Assembly: GCF_009729415.1 (NCBI RefSeq)
Contig: NZ_MPKW01000030.1
Coordinates: forward strand, 62,001 to 126,000
DNA length: 64,000 nucleotides
Direction of reading: 5' to 3'
From: Mycolicibacterium sp. CBMA 234
Lineage (GTDB): Bacteria > Actinomycetota > Actinomycetes > Mycobacteriales > Mycobacteriaceae
Positions within the stretch are counted from its first letter, which is position 1. Every line of letters begins with the position of its first letter. The position numbers were made by a program, and so were the translations under genes. Below, piece by piece: positions 63,686-64,000 of this stretch. The notes under the pieces were generated by a model that did not search any database, was not told the DNA's origin, and was given only the letters and a program-made list of their open reading frames with translations.

Positions 63686-64000
63686 TCAGCGGCGCGGCCG
63701 GCAGAGGAACCACGCCTGGCTGCTGGCAAAACCGCCGAGTGCACCCAGCGGGGTGAACTCCGTGTTCACGATCTCCAGGGTCTGCGACACCCGCTCACGC
63801 AACGCGCGCCAGTTGAATCCGAAGTGGGAGTAGCCCGTGAGCCCGTCGACTTCATACAGCGGGCGCTCGACCTTCGTCGAAGCGCGGGCGAACACCATCC
63901 GCGCCGCGTCTCGGGGACCGTAGCGCTCCGAGACGTGATAGCTGCTGTTACCCATGCGGGCGGCCAACGCCCGGATGGACTGCTTCACCGCGAATGACGG
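63686..64000 (-). CDS. C-terminal part of a methyltransferase-like protein
   Basis: The frame is open to the right edge, giving 104 residues ending LGGFASSQAWFLCRPRR. The in-frame GTG at 63988 is probably internal, since codons continue upstream without a stop. The tail (SLRALAARMG-type region, then TPLGALGGFASSQAWFLCR) resembles the end of class I SAM-dependent methyltransferases found beside glycosyltransferase genes, but the SAM-binding part is outside the window. The call is tentative. Confidence 0.5.
   Translation of the reverse strand, partial: PSFAVKQSIRALAARMGNSSYHVSERYGPRDAARMVFARASTKVERPLYEVDGLTGYSHFGFNWRALRERVSQTLEIVNTEFTPLGALGGFASSQAWFLCRPRR

Overview
The window is about 64 kb of high-GC chromosomal DNA from a mycobacterium. 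The call rests on gene content and order: mtrA-mtrB-lpqB, secA1, a WhiB2-type regulator, both coenzyme F420 genes (fbiA, fbiB), the wbbL rhamnosyltransferase of the mycolyl-arabinogalactan linker, a wax-ester-synthase/DGAT-type acyltransferase, an LCP ligase and a 13E12-type HNH gene. From 1 to about 42,080 the order follows the Mycobacterium tuberculosis segment Rv3231c to Rv3279c (gene-order knowledge, not a search). The species cannot be named from the sequence alone. No rRNA, tRNA, CRISPR array or insertion sequence was recognised.

Layout. 1-3,035: end of a DUF6912 gene, ppk2, a WS/DGAT acyltransferase and a DUF6459 (Rv3235-like) gene. 3,032-12,496: the minus-strand block secA1, hpf, comF-like, lpqB, mtrB, mtrA, tmk. 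12,587-18,204: an accessory insertion between tmk and sahH with an unknown gene, a frameshifted gene, a 13E12 HNH gene overlapping a LexA-like site, a small secreted protein, a CocE-type hydrolase lipoprotein and a second lipoprotein. 18,479-22,330: sahH, then the alkane oxidation operon alkB-rubA-rubB-tetR. 22,438-28,614: a CDF metal transporter, the mannose activation genes manA, a TobH-like gene and manB, DUF3499, a degenerate metallopeptidase and whiB2. 29,027-33,969: fbiA-fbiB-Nudix, mannose-1-phosphate guanylyltransferase, wbbL. 34,072-42,082: LCP protein, TIGR03089 protein, fadE25, a methyltransferase, purE-purK, GtrA protein, PH-domain protein, birA.

From about 42,070 to the right edge the M. 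tuberculosis order stops (accD5 would normally adjoin birA). In its place is a large surface or exopolysaccharide locus of Wzx/Wzy type. It has a WcaJ-like initiating phosphoglycosyltransferase, four family-4-like glycosyltransferases (two of them tandem paralogues flanking a hexapeptide acyltransferase), a Wzx-like flippase, a Wzy/ligase-like membrane protein, two Wzz-type proteins (one fused to a BY-kinase-like ATPase), an OafA-type acyltransferase, a SASA/SGNH esterase, a YdcF-like protein and a secreted glycoside hydrolase with LGFP-like repeats. Four paralogous secretory-lipase-family proteins are interleaved in it, and one has lost both its catalytic serine and histidine. I infer that the locus makes, acylates, trims and exports a decorated glycan. 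The interleaved lipase paralogues, including the apparent pseudoenzyme, and the altered kinase are the least familiar parts of the window.

Several genes (tmk, DUF3499, the Rv3259-like gene, fbiA, wbbL, the LCP gene, the GtrA gene) show a TANNNT element 6-8 nt before the start codon and no Shine-Dalgarno sequence, which fits leaderless transcription common in mycobacteria.
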